This document shows positions 7,929 to 16,811 of a stretch of 64,000 nucleotides of DNA, one piece after another. This DNA is from Gelria sp. Kuro-4. GTDB taxonomy: Bacteria; Bacillota; DTU030; DUMP01. Position numbers and translations under genes: made by a program. The stretch spans positions 1,611,001 through 1,675,000 of the forward strand of contig NZ_AP024619.1 in the NCBI RefSeq assembly GCF_019668485.1, in the 5' to 3' direction. Below the pieces are notes generated by a model. The model was not told the origin of the DNA, ran no database searches, and saw only the letters and a list, made by a program, of their open reading frames with translations. Every line of letters begins with the position of its first letter. The stretch's first letter is position 1.

Positions 7929-8866
7929 TGCTCGGGTTGTCTACAAGAGAGGCTTTTGGGCAGGCCTTGGTGGAAATGGGAGCAAAATACCCGGACCTCG
8001 TCGTTCTGCAGGCAGACGGTACGAAATCAACTCAAACGATTCATTTCGCAGAGCGGTACCCATCCAGGTTTGTCAACGTTGGGATCGCTGAACAAAACCT
8101 GATGGGCGCCGCAGCAGGGATTGCCAGTACGGGAATGCGAGCTTTGGTTAGCACCTATGGTGTATTTGCAAGTATGCGTGCCTGTGAACAAGTCCGGACA
8201 TTTATCGCTTACCCCTGTTTGAATGTGACGATTGCTTCCAGCCATGCAGGGGTGACCCCTGGAAGTGATGGGCCCACGCACCAGGCCACGGAGGACATAG
8301 GCATTTTCCGAACGATCCCGGCCATGACCATTGTTATGCCTGCTGACGAAGTTGCTACGAAAGCGCTGCTTGACCAAGCTCTTGCATGGGAAGGGCCTGT
8401 TTACGTGAGGCTTACGCGGGGCCCGGTTCCGGTTATGTACTCTCAGGAACAGAAATTCGCGCTGGGGAAAGCAATCCAGCGACGAGATGGAACAGATCTG
8501 ACAATCATTGCCCTCGGTGACATGCTATGTTGGGCGGAGGAAGCGGCAAGGCGACTCGAACGAGAAGGTATTCAGGCGCGCGTCCTTGATATGCATACAG
8601 TCAAGCCCATAGACAAGGCGGCTGTGCTGCGCGCCGCCGAAGAAACAGGGGCAATTGTGACGGTTGAAGACCATAACATTATCAATGGCCTTGGCGGGGC
8701 GGTCGCAGAGACTGTCAGTGACGGTTGTCCGGTTCCCGTTAAGCGTATAGGGTTGGCCGACACCTTTGCAGAATCCGGCGCATACGAGAAACTGTTAACA
8801 AAATACGGGATGAGTCCGGAGCATATCGTAAGAGCAGCCTATGAAGTTCTCAAGATGAAGAAATGA
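7928..8866 (+). CDS. Transketolase-like protein, C-terminal subunit
   Basis: Second half of the split enzyme, 312 residues: pyrimidine-binding domain plus transketolase C domain. 'RFVNVGIAEQNLMGAAAGIAS' carries the glutamate (about residue 55) that activates TPP, and 'SSHAGVTPGSDGPTHQATEDIG' is the second signature. The C-terminal part ends with the Rossmann-like 'ALGDMLCWAEEAARRLEREGI' and 'VEDHNIINGLGGAVAE'. It overlaps the N-terminal subunit gene by one base, so equal synthesis of both halves is expected. No missing residues were noticed. Confidence 0.9.
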   Translation: MLGLSTREAFGQALVEMGAKYPDLVVLQADGTKSTQTIHFAERYPSRFVNVGIAEQNLMGAAAGIASTGMRALVSTYGVFASMRACEQVRTFIAYPCLNVTIASSHAGVTPGSDGPTHQATEDIGIFRTIPAMTIVMPADEVATKALLDQALAWEGPVYVRLTRGPVPVMYSQEQKFALGKAIQRRDGTDLTIIALGDMLCWAEEAARRLEREGIQARVLDMHTVKPIDKAAVLRAAEETGAIVTVEDHNIINGLGGAVAETVSDGCPVPVKRIGLADTFAESGAYEKLLTKYGMSPEHIVRAAYEVLKMKK

Positions 8867-8890
8867 TAGTTGTGTGGAGGATGACAAGAA

Positions 8891-9370
8891 GTGAAAACAA
8901 TCGTATCTGCATGCGGCCAGCCAGGTCGACTGGTGGTTGCCCGAATCGGTGCAAAAACCGACCTTCTTGAAGGCATCAAGGACATTTGCAGTAAGTACGA
9001 TATTAAGTCTGCAGTTATCCTTGGCCTTACCGGCAGTCTGTCTGAAGCTAAGTTTACATACATCGTGCCTAAGGAAGATAGCAAGCTTGGAGCCGGGAAA
9101 GGAGTTCCTTTTGTGCTTCCAGGTCCTCTAAACATTTTGGCAGCTGAGGGTACGGTCGCTCGAACAGAACGTGACGACTATTACATTCATATACATGCAG
9201 CCTTGGCGGACCAGTTGGATCACGTTTACGGTGGGCACATTTTCAAACCTACCACGGTGCTACTCACTATGGAAGTTGCTCTCTTGGAAACAGCGGGGGT
9301 TTCTCTTAGGCGCCGGTTTTACGAAGAAACCGGGTCGGAGCAGCTGAGCCCAGAGGAGGCAGAAAGTTGA
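8891..9370 (+). CDS. PPC-domain (DUF296) protein
   Basis: Protein of 159 residues with a PCC/DUF296 domain, the fold of plant AT-hook PD1-like proteins and of small bacterial trimeric metal-binding proteins. Visible are the N-terminal 'RLVVARIGAKTDLLEGI', the core 'SAVILGLTGSLSEAKFTY' and the His cluster 'YIHIHAALADQLDHVYGGHIF', the likely metal site. GTG start, GGAGG 10 bases upstream. Bacterial members have no settled function. Wedged between transketolase and the dehydrogenases, it may be an accessory or regulatory part of catabolon 1. It overlaps the next gene by 4 bases. Confidence 0.75.
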   Translation: MKTIVSACGQPGRLVVARIGAKTDLLEGIKDICSKYDIKSAVILGLTGSLSEAKFTYIVPKEDSKLGAGKGVPFVLPGPLNILAAEGTVARTERDDYYIHIHAALADQLDHVYGGHIFKPTTVLLTMEVALLETAGVSLRRRFYEETGSEQLSPEEAES

Positions 9371-10419
9371 CTACTTCTCGAGCGTTGGTGCTGGAACCGG
9401 ATGCTAATCGACGAATACAGGAGTTCTCTGTGCCTACTGTTCCCGAAGATGGACTCCTGTTGAAAGTGGAACTGGCACGCATCACGCAACGGGATAAAGC
9501 AGTGCTCTCCTGGGAAAAATTGACGGCTGCTGTGATTCCTGGCTGCATCGCACTGGGGTATGTTCAAGCTGTTGGTCAGAAAGCTGCCTCCTTTTATGAA
9601 GTGAAGACGGGTGACAGGGTAGTGGTTGAGCCCTTTACCACCTGCTACCGGTGTAAGCCGTGCCTTACAGCCAAGCGTCGGCTCTGCGCGCACAAGCGAT
9701 GGTATGGTGCAGGGTTCTCCCTGACGGAACACCCAGGTTTAGGCGGCGCCTACAGCGAGTACATGTATGTTCGTCCTGGATCACGGGTTCACAAGGTACC
9801 AGACTCCTGGGACGAGCGTGCAGCAGTTCTGCTTCCAGAAGCGATTTGGGTTTTTGATGCCCTGTTTGAAGTCGGTAAAGCCGGTTTGGGCAAGGGAATC
9901 CTTATCGATGCTCCCACTGTTCCTGGCCTTTTGGCTGCTGCCTTGGCACGGGAAAGCGGCCTGCAGCCGATTGTGATGAACTGTGATGACACGAATAAGG
10001 ACCTGGCCACCCGGATGGGAGCGCTGCGTGTCTTTCTGCGAGGAGAGAAAGTGGAAGATCTTCCAGAGAATATGCCAGCTCCAGACCTATTCTTGGTAAC
10101 ATCATGTGATGCGCGGACGTTTACGTCCGGTGTTAAGGCGCTAGTTCCAGGGGGGACAGTGGTCGTCGTAGATACCGTGGACGGTGTGCCCAAAGAGATA
10201 TTCCAGTATGGAATGAAGAAGGAGATAGCTTTCAAATCCATCAGCGGCCCTAGCTGGGATGTTAAAGGAGCTAGGAATCTCTTGGAAAAACGGCAGTATG
10301 CGTTCGCGGCTCTCGTCACGCACGTACTCTCCCTCAACGACCTACTTGGGACTAAGTGGGCTGATAAATGGGACTGGGCATGCGTGAGCCCCGGGGCCCC
10401 GCTGAAAGGGAGAGCGTAA
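9367..10419 (+). CDS. Degenerate zinc-type alcohol dehydrogenase (MDR) paralogue, likely catalytically dead
   Basis: Medium-chain dehydrogenase/reductase fold, 350 residues, but the catalytic zinc ligands are gone. Where the next gene has 'SICGSD' this one has 'ARITQRD', and where the next has 'GHEIVGYV' it has 'CIALGYV'. The nucleotide-binding 'GAGALGL' is replaced by 'DAPTVPGLLAA', so coenzyme binding is doubtful. The four structural-zinc cysteines ('CYRCKPCLTAKRRLC') and the downstream 'GGAYSEYMYV' remain, so the fold is kept under selection. It ends exactly one base before the intact paralogue starts. I infer a non-catalytic partner subunit or a regulatory protein. It is not a pseudogene, as the frame is intact. 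Confidence 0.8.
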   Translation: MTTSRALVLEPDANRRIQEFSVPTVPEDGLLLKVELARITQRDKAVLSWEKLTAAVIPGCIALGYVQAVGQKAASFYEVKTGDRVVVEPFTTCYRCKPCLTAKRRLCAHKRWYGAGFSLTEHPGLGGAYSEYMYVRPGSRVHKVPDSWDERAAVLLPEAIWVFDALFEVGKAGLGKGILIDAPTVPGLLAAALARESGLQPIVMNCDDTNKDLATRMGALRVFLRGEKVEDLPENMPAPDLFLVTSCDARTFTSGVKALVPGGTVVVVDTVDGVPKEIFQYGMKKEIAFKSISGPSWDVKGARNLLEKRQYAFAALVTHVLSLNDLLGTKWADKWDWACVSPGAPLKGRA

Positions 10420-11499
10420 ATGTCGAAGAGAACATCGTTGGCGGTAGTTCTGGAGGCTCCAGAGAAACTCTACCTCAAGGAATTTCCTCTGCCTGAAATT
10501 GGTCCAAGGGATCTTCTCCTGCGTGTCGAGATGGTATCCATTTGCGGAAGTGACCGGCTGCTGTTTCGGGGAACGCACAAAGCTTCCTCTTTCCCCAAAA
10601 TCCTGGGCCACGAGATAGTCGGCTACGTGGAAGAGGTGGGGGAAGAAGCAGCGGAGCGTTACGGGGTTAAGAAGGGGGATCGCGTGACGCCTGAACCGTA
10701 CCAAATGTGCGGCCACTGCGAGCACTGCCTCACGGGCAACTATGCTGCTTGCCAGCCGCGCAAGAACTATGGGGTGAGCTTCACGTGTGATGAGCCGCCG
10801 TATCTCCTCGGAGGATACAGTAAGTACATGTACATTGGGCCAGGAAGTAAAGTGCACAAGGTAAATGGCGATGTCCCGGCTGAGGCTGCCTGCCTTTCTT
10901 CCGTCCTTGGCAATGGTATTCGCTGGATTCGGACCAAGGCCCGAGTTGTGCCGGGCGAATCGGTAATTATTGTCGGAGCTGGTGCCTTGGGCCTGACTAC
11001 GGCTGTCGCGGCGGCGGAAGCTGGGGCTTCACCGGTGGTCGTCATCGGCCTTACCCGCGATGAGGCGAAGTTTCGGGTTGCGCATCAGTTGGGCGTAGAT
11101 GCGACTATCAACCTCGAGACGGAAAACGTGAAGGAAAAAGTTCGTGAGCTTACCGGAGGTAAGATGGCGGACGTGGTTGTGGAATGTGCCGGGGCGCCGG
11201 CGTCCATCGTGATGGGTTTAGATTTGGTGCGAGCTGAGGGCCGTTACGTGTTGGCCGGTGTTACCGGCGGGCAGGAGGTGAAGCTGGTCACAGACCAGAT
11301 CGTGAACAAAGAACTTCAGGTTATTGGTGGACACGGGCAGGCCTGGGAGGTGGAGGATGCAGTCAGGTTGCTCAACTCTCGCAAGTACCCGCTTGAGAAG
11401 CTTATTACGCACCACTTTCCGCTAGAAAGAACGGAAGATGCCATGAAGTTGTTCCTTAACCCGCCTGGGGACTGTATCAGGGTGGCGTTGGTGCCTTAA
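10420..11499 (+). CDS. Zinc-dependent alcohol dehydrogenase (MDR superfamily)
   Basis: NAD(P)-linked alcohol dehydrogenase, 359 residues. The catalytic zinc ligands Cys ('SICGSD', about residue 42) and His-Glu ('GHEIVGYV'), structural-zinc cysteines ('CGHCEHCLTGNYAAC') and Rossmann motif 'IIVGAGALGLTTAVAAAEAG' are all present. It starts right after the stop of its degenerate paralogue, and both share 'GGYSKYMYIGPGSKVHKV'-like sequence, so they arose by tandem duplication. It precedes the GRE by 25 bases. Likely role: oxidise the polyol substrate or reduce the carbonyl product of the radical enzyme. Confidence 0.88.
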   Translation: MSKRTSLAVVLEAPEKLYLKEFPLPEIGPRDLLLRVEMVSICGSDRLLFRGTHKASSFPKILGHEIVGYVEEVGEEAAERYGVKKGDRVTPEPYQMCGHCEHCLTGNYAACQPRKNYGVSFTCDEPPYLLGGYSKYMYIGPGSKVHKVNGDVPAEAACLSSVLGNGIRWIRTKARVVPGESVIIVGAGALGLTTAVAAAEAGASPVVVIGLTRDEAKFRVAHQLGVDATINLETENVKEKVRELTGGKMADVVVECAGAPASIVMGLDLVRAEGRYVLAGVTGGQEVKLVTDQIVNKELQVIGGHGQAWEVEDAVRLLNSRKYPLEKLITHHFPLERTEDAMKLFLNPPGDCIRVALVP

Positions 11500-11524
11500 A
11501 CAGCTTGTCAGGGGAGGGGATAGC

Positions 11525-13909
11525 ATGTTGGTGACAGAAGCGAGCCCGCGGATTGAAAAGCTTCGCACGTTAATTCGTGACAGTAGGCCGGCGGTCTGTG
11601 TCGAAAGGGCGAGGCTGATTACGCTGTCTTACCGCGAAACGGAAAGCGACCCGATAGTCGTTCGTAAGGCAAAGGCACTTGCCAGAATCCTAAACGAGAT
11701 GACGATCTACATTTCCGATGGGGAATTGATTGTAGGTAACCTGGCGAGCCATCCGCGCTGGGCGCCTGTCTTTCCAGAGACGGCGGCTGTTTGGGTGGGC
11801 GAGCAACTTGATTATTTTGATAAACGGGAGAAGTACCGTTTTGATGTGCCTGAAGAAACCAAGAAAGAACTTCAGGAGCAAATACTGCCCTATTGGAAAG
11901 GTAAAACCGTTCAAGAACGCGCACTGGCCATGCTCCCCGAAGAAACACGCCAAGTCTTTGACATGGAGTACCCGGTAGTCTCCCCAACCCTTTATTTAAG
12001 AAACTCCGTCGGCCATCTAATCGTTGATTACCCTAAAGTCCTGAGGATTGGGTTTGCGGGGATCTACCGCAAGATCGAGGAACAGGAAAAGCGCCTGGAC
12101 CAGACCGATCCGGAAGCCATCGCAAAGCTCCAGTTCTATTATGCCGGCAAGATTGTGGCCAAGGCGGCGGTGAACTTCGCACATCGTTACGCCGCAAAAG
12201 CGCGGGAGTTGGCCCGAACGACAACGGACCAGGAGCGGCGGCGTGAGCTGGAGAAGATCGCCGAGGTGTGCGACTGGGTGCCGGAGCACCCGGCGCGTAC
12301 GTTCCAGGAGGCATTACAAGCGTTCTGGTTTGTTCATCTTATTGTTCATATTGAGACCGACGGACTTGCCGAGTCCCCGGGACGGTTCGATCAGTACGTG
12401 TATCCCTATCTGGCAGCTGACCTGGAAAACGGGAGATTGACTAAGGACCAGGCCCAAGAACTCCTTGATTGCCTTTGGGTCAAGTTCGGTGAAGTCATAA
12501 AGCTTGCAGATGTTCCCCCGGCGACAAAATACTTTGGCGGCGTGAGCATGTCACAAAACTTGATTTTAGGTGGCGTTGACGGCCAGGGACGGGATGCAAC
12601 TAACGAGCTTTCGTACATGTGCCTGGTGGCTGAAAGCCATGTTCGTTTGGATCAGCCAGCGTTGAGCATTCGTATCCACCAAGGCACGCCGGAAGAGTTC
12701 CTCCGGTGGGCTGCAGCAGTCATAAGGCTCGGGGACGGAAAGCCAGCGGTTTACAACGACGAAGCTATCATACCGGCCCTTCTGAGTGATGGCGTTACTC
12801 TTGATGATGCTTTGAACTATGCCATAGTGGGTTGTGTTGAACCTGCTCCTTCTTACAACTGCAACGGTTGGACGAACGCCGCAATGTTCAATATGGCCAA
12901 ATGCCTCGAATTAGCGGTCAATCGCGGCGTGTGCCGGCTTTCTGGGAAGCAGGTTGGTCCCGTTACGCCAGACCCGAGAGAAATGGCCACTTTCGAAGAC
13001 GTCTTGGCGGCATACAAAACCCAAATCAGCTACTTTGTCCGGCACATGGTGACAATGCTCAACACCTGGGACATCGTCCAGGCAGAGGTCAATCCAACTC
13101 CGTTCGCTTCCATTCTTACTGACGGCTGTATCGAGAACGGTCTAGACATGACGGCCGGTTCGGCCAAGTACAACTATACCGGTCCCCAAGGGATCGGTTT
13201 AGGAGATGTGGCTGATTCGCTGGCGGCCATTCGAAAGTTGGTGTACGAGGATAAGGTCCTTACATGGGACCAATTGAATGCAGCTCTCGAGCATGATTTT
13301 CAGGGCTACGAACTGGTACGCCAGCGCTTGCTAAACAAGGCACCCAAATACGGTAACGATGATGATTACGCTGATGAACTCGCGCGTTTGGTGGGCGACA
13401 TCTATTGCCTGGAAGTCAAGAAATACAAAAACCCGAGGGGCGGCAAATACCGGCCTGGCCTGTACCCCGTAGCTTCGAACGTCCCACTGGGTCGTGTGGT
13501 AGGAGCGCTTCCTAGCGGGCGACGTGCCGCTACACCGCTCGCGGATGGGATCTCGCCCTGCCACGGGTCTGACCGGCTTGGGCCGACCGCCGTCCTCAAA
13601 TCAGTCGCAAAAGTACCGCACGTGCTGGCAACGAACGGTACTTTGCTGAACCTAAAGTTCCAGGCAGATACACTCGCCGGTGACGATGGGCTTACCAGGC
13701 TGTGTGCCTTCTTGCGGACGTTCTGCAGCCTCAAGCTAAACCATGTCCAATTCAATACCGTTTCGGCAGAAACGCTGCGGCAAGCCCAAGAACACCCTGA
13801 AGACTACCGCAATTTGCTCGTCCGCGTTGCCGGCTATAGTGCCTTTTTTGTGGAGATCAACCGCGATCTGCAAGATGACATCATCGATCGCACAGAACAT
13901 GCGCTGTGA
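11525..13909 (+). CDS. Glycyl radical enzyme, dehydratase/lyase branch (catabolon 1)
   Basis: Oxygen-sensitive radical enzyme of 794 residues in the PFL-like superfamily. The active-site loop 'YAIVGCVEPAP' gives Cys437 (thiyl radical) and Glu439 (general base). Cys-x-Glu marks the diol dehydratase/C-N or C-S lyase branch, while pyruvate formate-lyase has two adjacent cysteines. The C-terminal glycyl loop 'VRVAGYSAFF' places the radical at Gly770. Family members include glycerol and propanediol dehydratases, choline lyase, hydroxyproline dehydratase and the sulfonate lyases IslA/HpsG. The neighbours (TRAP uptake, dehydrogenases, split transketolase) do not match one of these sets clearly. Superfamily certain, substrate unknown. 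Confidence 0.9.
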   Translation: MLVTEASPRIEKLRTLIRDSRPAVCVERARLITLSYRETESDPIVVRKAKALARILNEMTIYISDGELIVGNLASHPRWAPVFPETAAVWVGEQLDYFDKREKYRFDVPEETKKELQEQILPYWKGKTVQERALAMLPEETRQVFDMEYPVVSPTLYLRNSVGHLIVDYPKVLRIGFAGIYRKIEEQEKRLDQTDPEAIAKLQFYYAGKIVAKAAVNFAHRYAAKARELARTTTDQERRRELEKIAEVCDWVPEHPARTFQEALQAFWFVHLIVHIETDGLAESPGRFDQYVYPYLAADLENGRLTKDQAQELLDCLWVKFGEVIKLADVPPATKYFGGVSMSQNLILGGVDGQGRDATNELSYMCLVAESHVRLDQPALSIRIHQGTPEEFLRWAAAVIRLGDGKPAVYNDEAIIPALLSDGVTLDDALNYAIVGCVEPAPSYNCNGWTNAAMFNMAKCLELAVNRGVCRLSGKQVGPVTPDPREMATFEDVLAAYKTQISYFVRHMVTMLNTWDIVQAEVNPTPFASILTDGCIENGLDMTAGSAKYNYTGPQGIGLGDVADSLAAIRKLVYEDKVLTWDQLNAALEHDFQGYELVRQRLLNKAPKYGNDDDYADELARLVGDIYCLEVKKYKNPRGGKYRPGLYPVASNVPLGRVVGALPSGRRAATPLADGISPCHGSDRLGPTAVLKSVAKVPHVLATNGTLLNLKFQADTLAGDDGLTRLCAFLRTFCSLKLNHVQFNTVSAETLRQAQEHPEDYRNLLVRVAGYSAFFVEINRDLQDDIIDRTEHAL

Positions 13910-13920
13910 AGGATAGCACC

Positions 13921-14874
13921 ATGCGTGGCATTGTGTTTAACATTCAGCGTTTTTCCTTACACGATGGCCCGGGCATCCGGACAACGGTGTTTTTAAAGGG
14001 CTGTCCTCTTCGATGCCAGTGGTGCTCTAATCCCGAGTCGCAGACAGCGGAACCGCAGATCATGTACCTGGAGCGCCGCTGCCTGCACTGTGGGACCTGC
14101 TCTGCCGTCTGTCCCCAAGGAGCGATTGTCTCGGGGACAGCTGGTCAACGCATAATCGACCGCAGAAAGTGCACTGCGTGCGGGCTATGTGTGAACGAAT
14201 GCATGGCCGAAGCACTGCGCTGGTCAGGCGAACACAAATCTGCCCGTGAGATTGCAGAGGTAATCGAAAGAGATCAGCCTTTTTACCGTGCGTCAGGCGG
14301 GGGCGTTACCTTCTCGGGTGGAGAGCCCCTCCTGCAGGCTGAATTCGTGCAGGAAATTGCTCTCCTTTGCCGGGAGAGAGGCATTCCCACGGCCATTGAA
14401 ACCTCTGGGTATGCACCGGAAGAAAGAATCGCGGAGCTAATGGGTTTGATAGACCTATGGCTGGTTGACATCAAGCACCCCGACGAGGACAAGCATCGCG
14501 CTTACACAGGCGTCAGCAATGCTCAAATCATCTCCAATCTAAGGTATTTGGCGGAACACCAGGCAACGGTTGTGGCGAGGATACCGTTCATCGGCCGAGT
14601 CAACGCGGATACTGAGACCGTTGAGAGAACCATCCAACTGTTGCGCTCTATCGGTGGCATACGCGAAGTTCATCTCTTGCCTTATCACGAATTGGGTGTG
14701 CGAAAGTACGATCAGCTTGGTCGGACCTACAAGACCCAAGCCTGCACAGTAGCGGCGGAGGACGTTGAGGAAGCTCTCGCCCGATTCCACGCAGCGGGCT
14801 ACACGGCACGCAATGACGGCGTGACGCCTAGACGAACTTTGTCCAGGCTTGGGTTGACACACTATGCAAGATAG
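13921..14874 (+). CDS. Glycyl radical enzyme activating enzyme (radical SAM)
   Basis: Uses S-adenosylmethionine to install the glycyl radical on the enzyme encoded just upstream. The radical-SAM triad is 'GCPLRCQWC' (Cys28, Cys32, Cys35 from the ATG). An inserted two-cluster ferredoxin domain follows ('CLHCGTCSAVCPQGA' and 'CTACGLCVNECMAEA'), as in activases of non-PFL GREs. I chose ATG 13921 because gaagga lies 7 bases upstream and the homologue at 60337 begins at the same alignment point. A GTG at 13906 overlapping the GRE stop is the alternative. 317 residues. Confidence 0.92.
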   Translation: MRGIVFNIQRFSLHDGPGIRTTVFLKGCPLRCQWCSNPESQTAEPQIMYLERRCLHCGTCSAVCPQGAIVSGTAGQRIIDRRKCTACGLCVNECMAEALRWSGEHKSAREIAEVIERDQPFYRASGGGVTFSGGEPLLQAEFVQEIALLCRERGIPTAIETSGYAPEERIAELMGLIDLWLVDIKHPDEDKHRAYTGVSNAQIISNLRYLAEHQATVVARIPFIGRVNADTETVERTIQLLRSIGGIREVHLLPYHELGVRKYDQLGRTYKTQACTVAAEDVEEALARFHAAGYTARNDGVTPRRTLSRLGLTHYAR

Positions 14875-14913
14875 GCTCAGTTGCCTGGAAATCTGGTACA
14901 AGGGGGTATCGGC

Positions 14914-15393
14914 ATGCTCGACCAGCTAACACGAGGAGTCCGGCGCGCTGAGGAAGGAATTATTGCTTTACTTATGGCAGAGACGATTGTTGTCGGCATC
15001 ATGCAGGTAGCAGCACGTTATGTGTTCCATTCTTCTTTGCCCTGGTCAGAGGAGTTGCTGCGTTTCTCTTTCATATGGATATCTTTTCTCGCGGCCAGCG
15101 TGGGTGTGGCCGAGAAGGCGCATGTATCGGTTTCAGTGCTTGTGGATCGGCTGCCCAAAAAGGCAGCGCTGCTGGTCAACATCATAGCATCGATGATAAG
15201 TGCTGCATTTTGCGCTGCCATCGCTTACTTTGGGTACGGCTTGGTGGCACTTCAGGCTGAGACCCAGCAGCTTTCGCCGGCAATGGAAATACCTATGTGG
15301 GGGCCCTACCTTGCTGTGGTAGTGGGCAGCTTCTCCATGGCTGTGCGCTTCCTGCTACAAGCGGCCCCGCTGTTACGATCTCTGATCGGATAA
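14914..15393 (+). CDS. dctQ: TRAP transporter small membrane subunit DctQ (catabolon 1)
   Basis: Four-helix membrane protein (159 residues) that joins the large permease of a tripartite ATP-independent periplasmic transporter. The DctQ hallmark 'ARYVFHSSLPWSEELLRFSFIWISFLAASVG' (cut here as described) is present, and the C-terminus 'PAMEIPMWGPYLAVVVGS' is typical. I prefer ATG 14914, which follows aaggggg, over the TTG at 14881. dctM follows 13 bases later. Gene order in this operon is Q-M-P. Confidence 0.88.
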   Translation: MLDQLTRGVRRAEEGIIALLMAETIVVGIMQVAARYVFHSSLPWSEELLRFSFIWISFLAASVGVAEKAHVSVSVLVDRLPKKAALLVNIIASMISAAFCAAIAYFGYGLVALQAETQQLSPAMEIPMWGPYLAVVVGSFSMAVRFLLQAAPLLRSLIG

Positions 15394-15406
15394 GGGGAGT
15401 GGAAAC

Positions 15407-16693
15407 ATGGCGACAGGAATTCTGGTTTTTGTCCTTCTCCTCTTCTTCATGCTGCTCAACGTGCCAATAGCTGTAGCTATCGGGGCCGGGACCTTGCTCA
15501 GTCTTGCTATGACGACGGGTACGTCCCCAGCCATCATCGCGCAACGCATGTATGCGGCTGTAGACTCCTTTCCCCTGATGGCGATACCGTTCTTTATTGT
15601 CGCCGGGAACTTCATGGAGCGCGGCGGAATCTCCCGCCAATTGGTCGACTTGGCCGAACTTTTCGTAGGACGCCTGGCCGGCGGCCTAGGGCAGATCGCT
15701 GTTGTGACCAGTGCCTTCTTTGCGGCTATTTCAGGTTCTGGACCGGCCACTACCGCTGCCATCGGCAGCATAATGATACCAGCCATGGAGAGGAACAACT
15801 ATGACCGGGCCTTTGCCACAGCGCTTGAGGCAATCGCTGGAGCATTAGGTCCCTTGATCCCTCCGAGTATCCTTTTCGTAACCTATGGAGTGGCCACCGG
15901 CATATCCATCAGCGATCTCTTCCTGGCAGGAGTTGTGCCAGGGATTCTTACCGCACTATCACTTATGGTGGCCGTATACGTCATTTCTAAGAAACGGGGA
16001 TACGTGGGGACCGAGACGCAGGTAACCGGCACTGTGCTTTGGCAAAGAACATTAAAAGCCTCCTGGGCTCTCTTTTTGCCGGTGCTGATCCTTGGCGGGA
16101 TCTATGGTGGGATTTTTACGCCTACGGAAGCAGCTGTTGTCTCTGCCGGTTACGGATTGCTCGTGGGCATGTTTGTTTATAAGGAACTCAAGCTTCGTGA
16201 TCTTCCAGGTATACTGGTCAAGTCCGCCATCACTTCCGCCATGGTTATGTATGTGATTGCAACGGCATCTGCACTTAGCTGGGTTCTCTCCAACGCGGAG
16301 ATACCGAGCAACCTTGCAAGATTCGTGGTTGAGCGCAATTTCAATGTCAATGTGCTGTTTATTCTCCTGAACGCGTTGCTACTGTTTACCGGCTGCTTCA
16401 TCGAATTAAATGCAACTATCGTTATCCTTGCGCCACTCCTTATGCCCATCTTTACCCATCTGGGCGTGGATCCTGTTCACCTGGGCGCTGTTATGGTGAC
16501 CAACCTTTGCTTGGGCTTGGTGACCCCGCCCTTTGGCGTTAACCTCTACGTAGCTTGTGGGATCGCAAAGATGAAGATCGAGGAAGTAACCAGGTGGTTG
16601 ATCCCGCTCTTAGGGGCTGCCTTGGTCCCGCTTCTTCTGGTTACCTATATTCCACAGCTTTCCTTGTTCCTCGTTCGTTTGGCAGGTCGGTAG
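15407..16693 (+). CDS. dctM: TRAP transporter large permease DctM (catabolon 1)
   Basis: Permease of 428 residues with about a dozen hydrophobic helices, driving solute uptake with the sodium gradient. Signatures: 'MAIPFFIVAGNFMERGGIS', 'AAISGSGPATTAAIGSIMIPAM', 'GALGPLIPPSILFVTYGV', 'GGIYGGIFTPTEAAVVSAGYG' and 'NLCLGLVTPPFGVNLYVACGI'. It starts 13 bases after dctQ. TRAP systems usually carry carboxylates, sialic acids or sulfonates. Confidence 0.92.
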   Translation: MATGILVFVLLLFFMLLNVPIAVAIGAGTLLSLAMTTGTSPAIIAQRMYAAVDSFPLMAIPFFIVAGNFMERGGISRQLVDLAELFVGRLAGGLGQIAVVTSAFFAAISGSGPATTAAIGSIMIPAMERNNYDRAFATALEAIAGALGPLIPPSILFVTYGVATGISISDLFLAGVVPGILTALSLMVAVYVISKKRGYVGTETQVTGTVLWQRTLKASWALFLPVLILGGIYGGIFTPTEAAVVSAGYGLLVGMFVYKELKLRDLPGILVKSAITSAMVMYVIATASALSWVLSNAEIPSNLARFVVERNFNVNVLFILLNALLLFTGCFIELNATIVILAPLLMPIFTHLGVDPVHLGAVMVTNLCLGLVTPPFGVNLYVACGIAKMKIEEVTRWLIPLLGAALVPLLLVTYIPQLSLFLVRLAGR

Positions 16694-16811
16694 CTGTCTG
16701 TCTGAGTGTGGAAGGGGGTGGGCAGAAAAGTGGTTCGTTCTGGCTCTTGAGGATAACGGGGCTGAGGGGTTTGGACGGTAACACAGAGACGAAGAAGAAG
16801 GAGACGTGTTA

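Noticed and set aside
11525-13909. Assignment as pyruvate formate-lyase
   Set aside because: The active site is Cys-Val-Glu, not the two adjacent cysteines of PFL, and the dehydrogenase and TRAP neighbours fit a dehydratase or lyase better.
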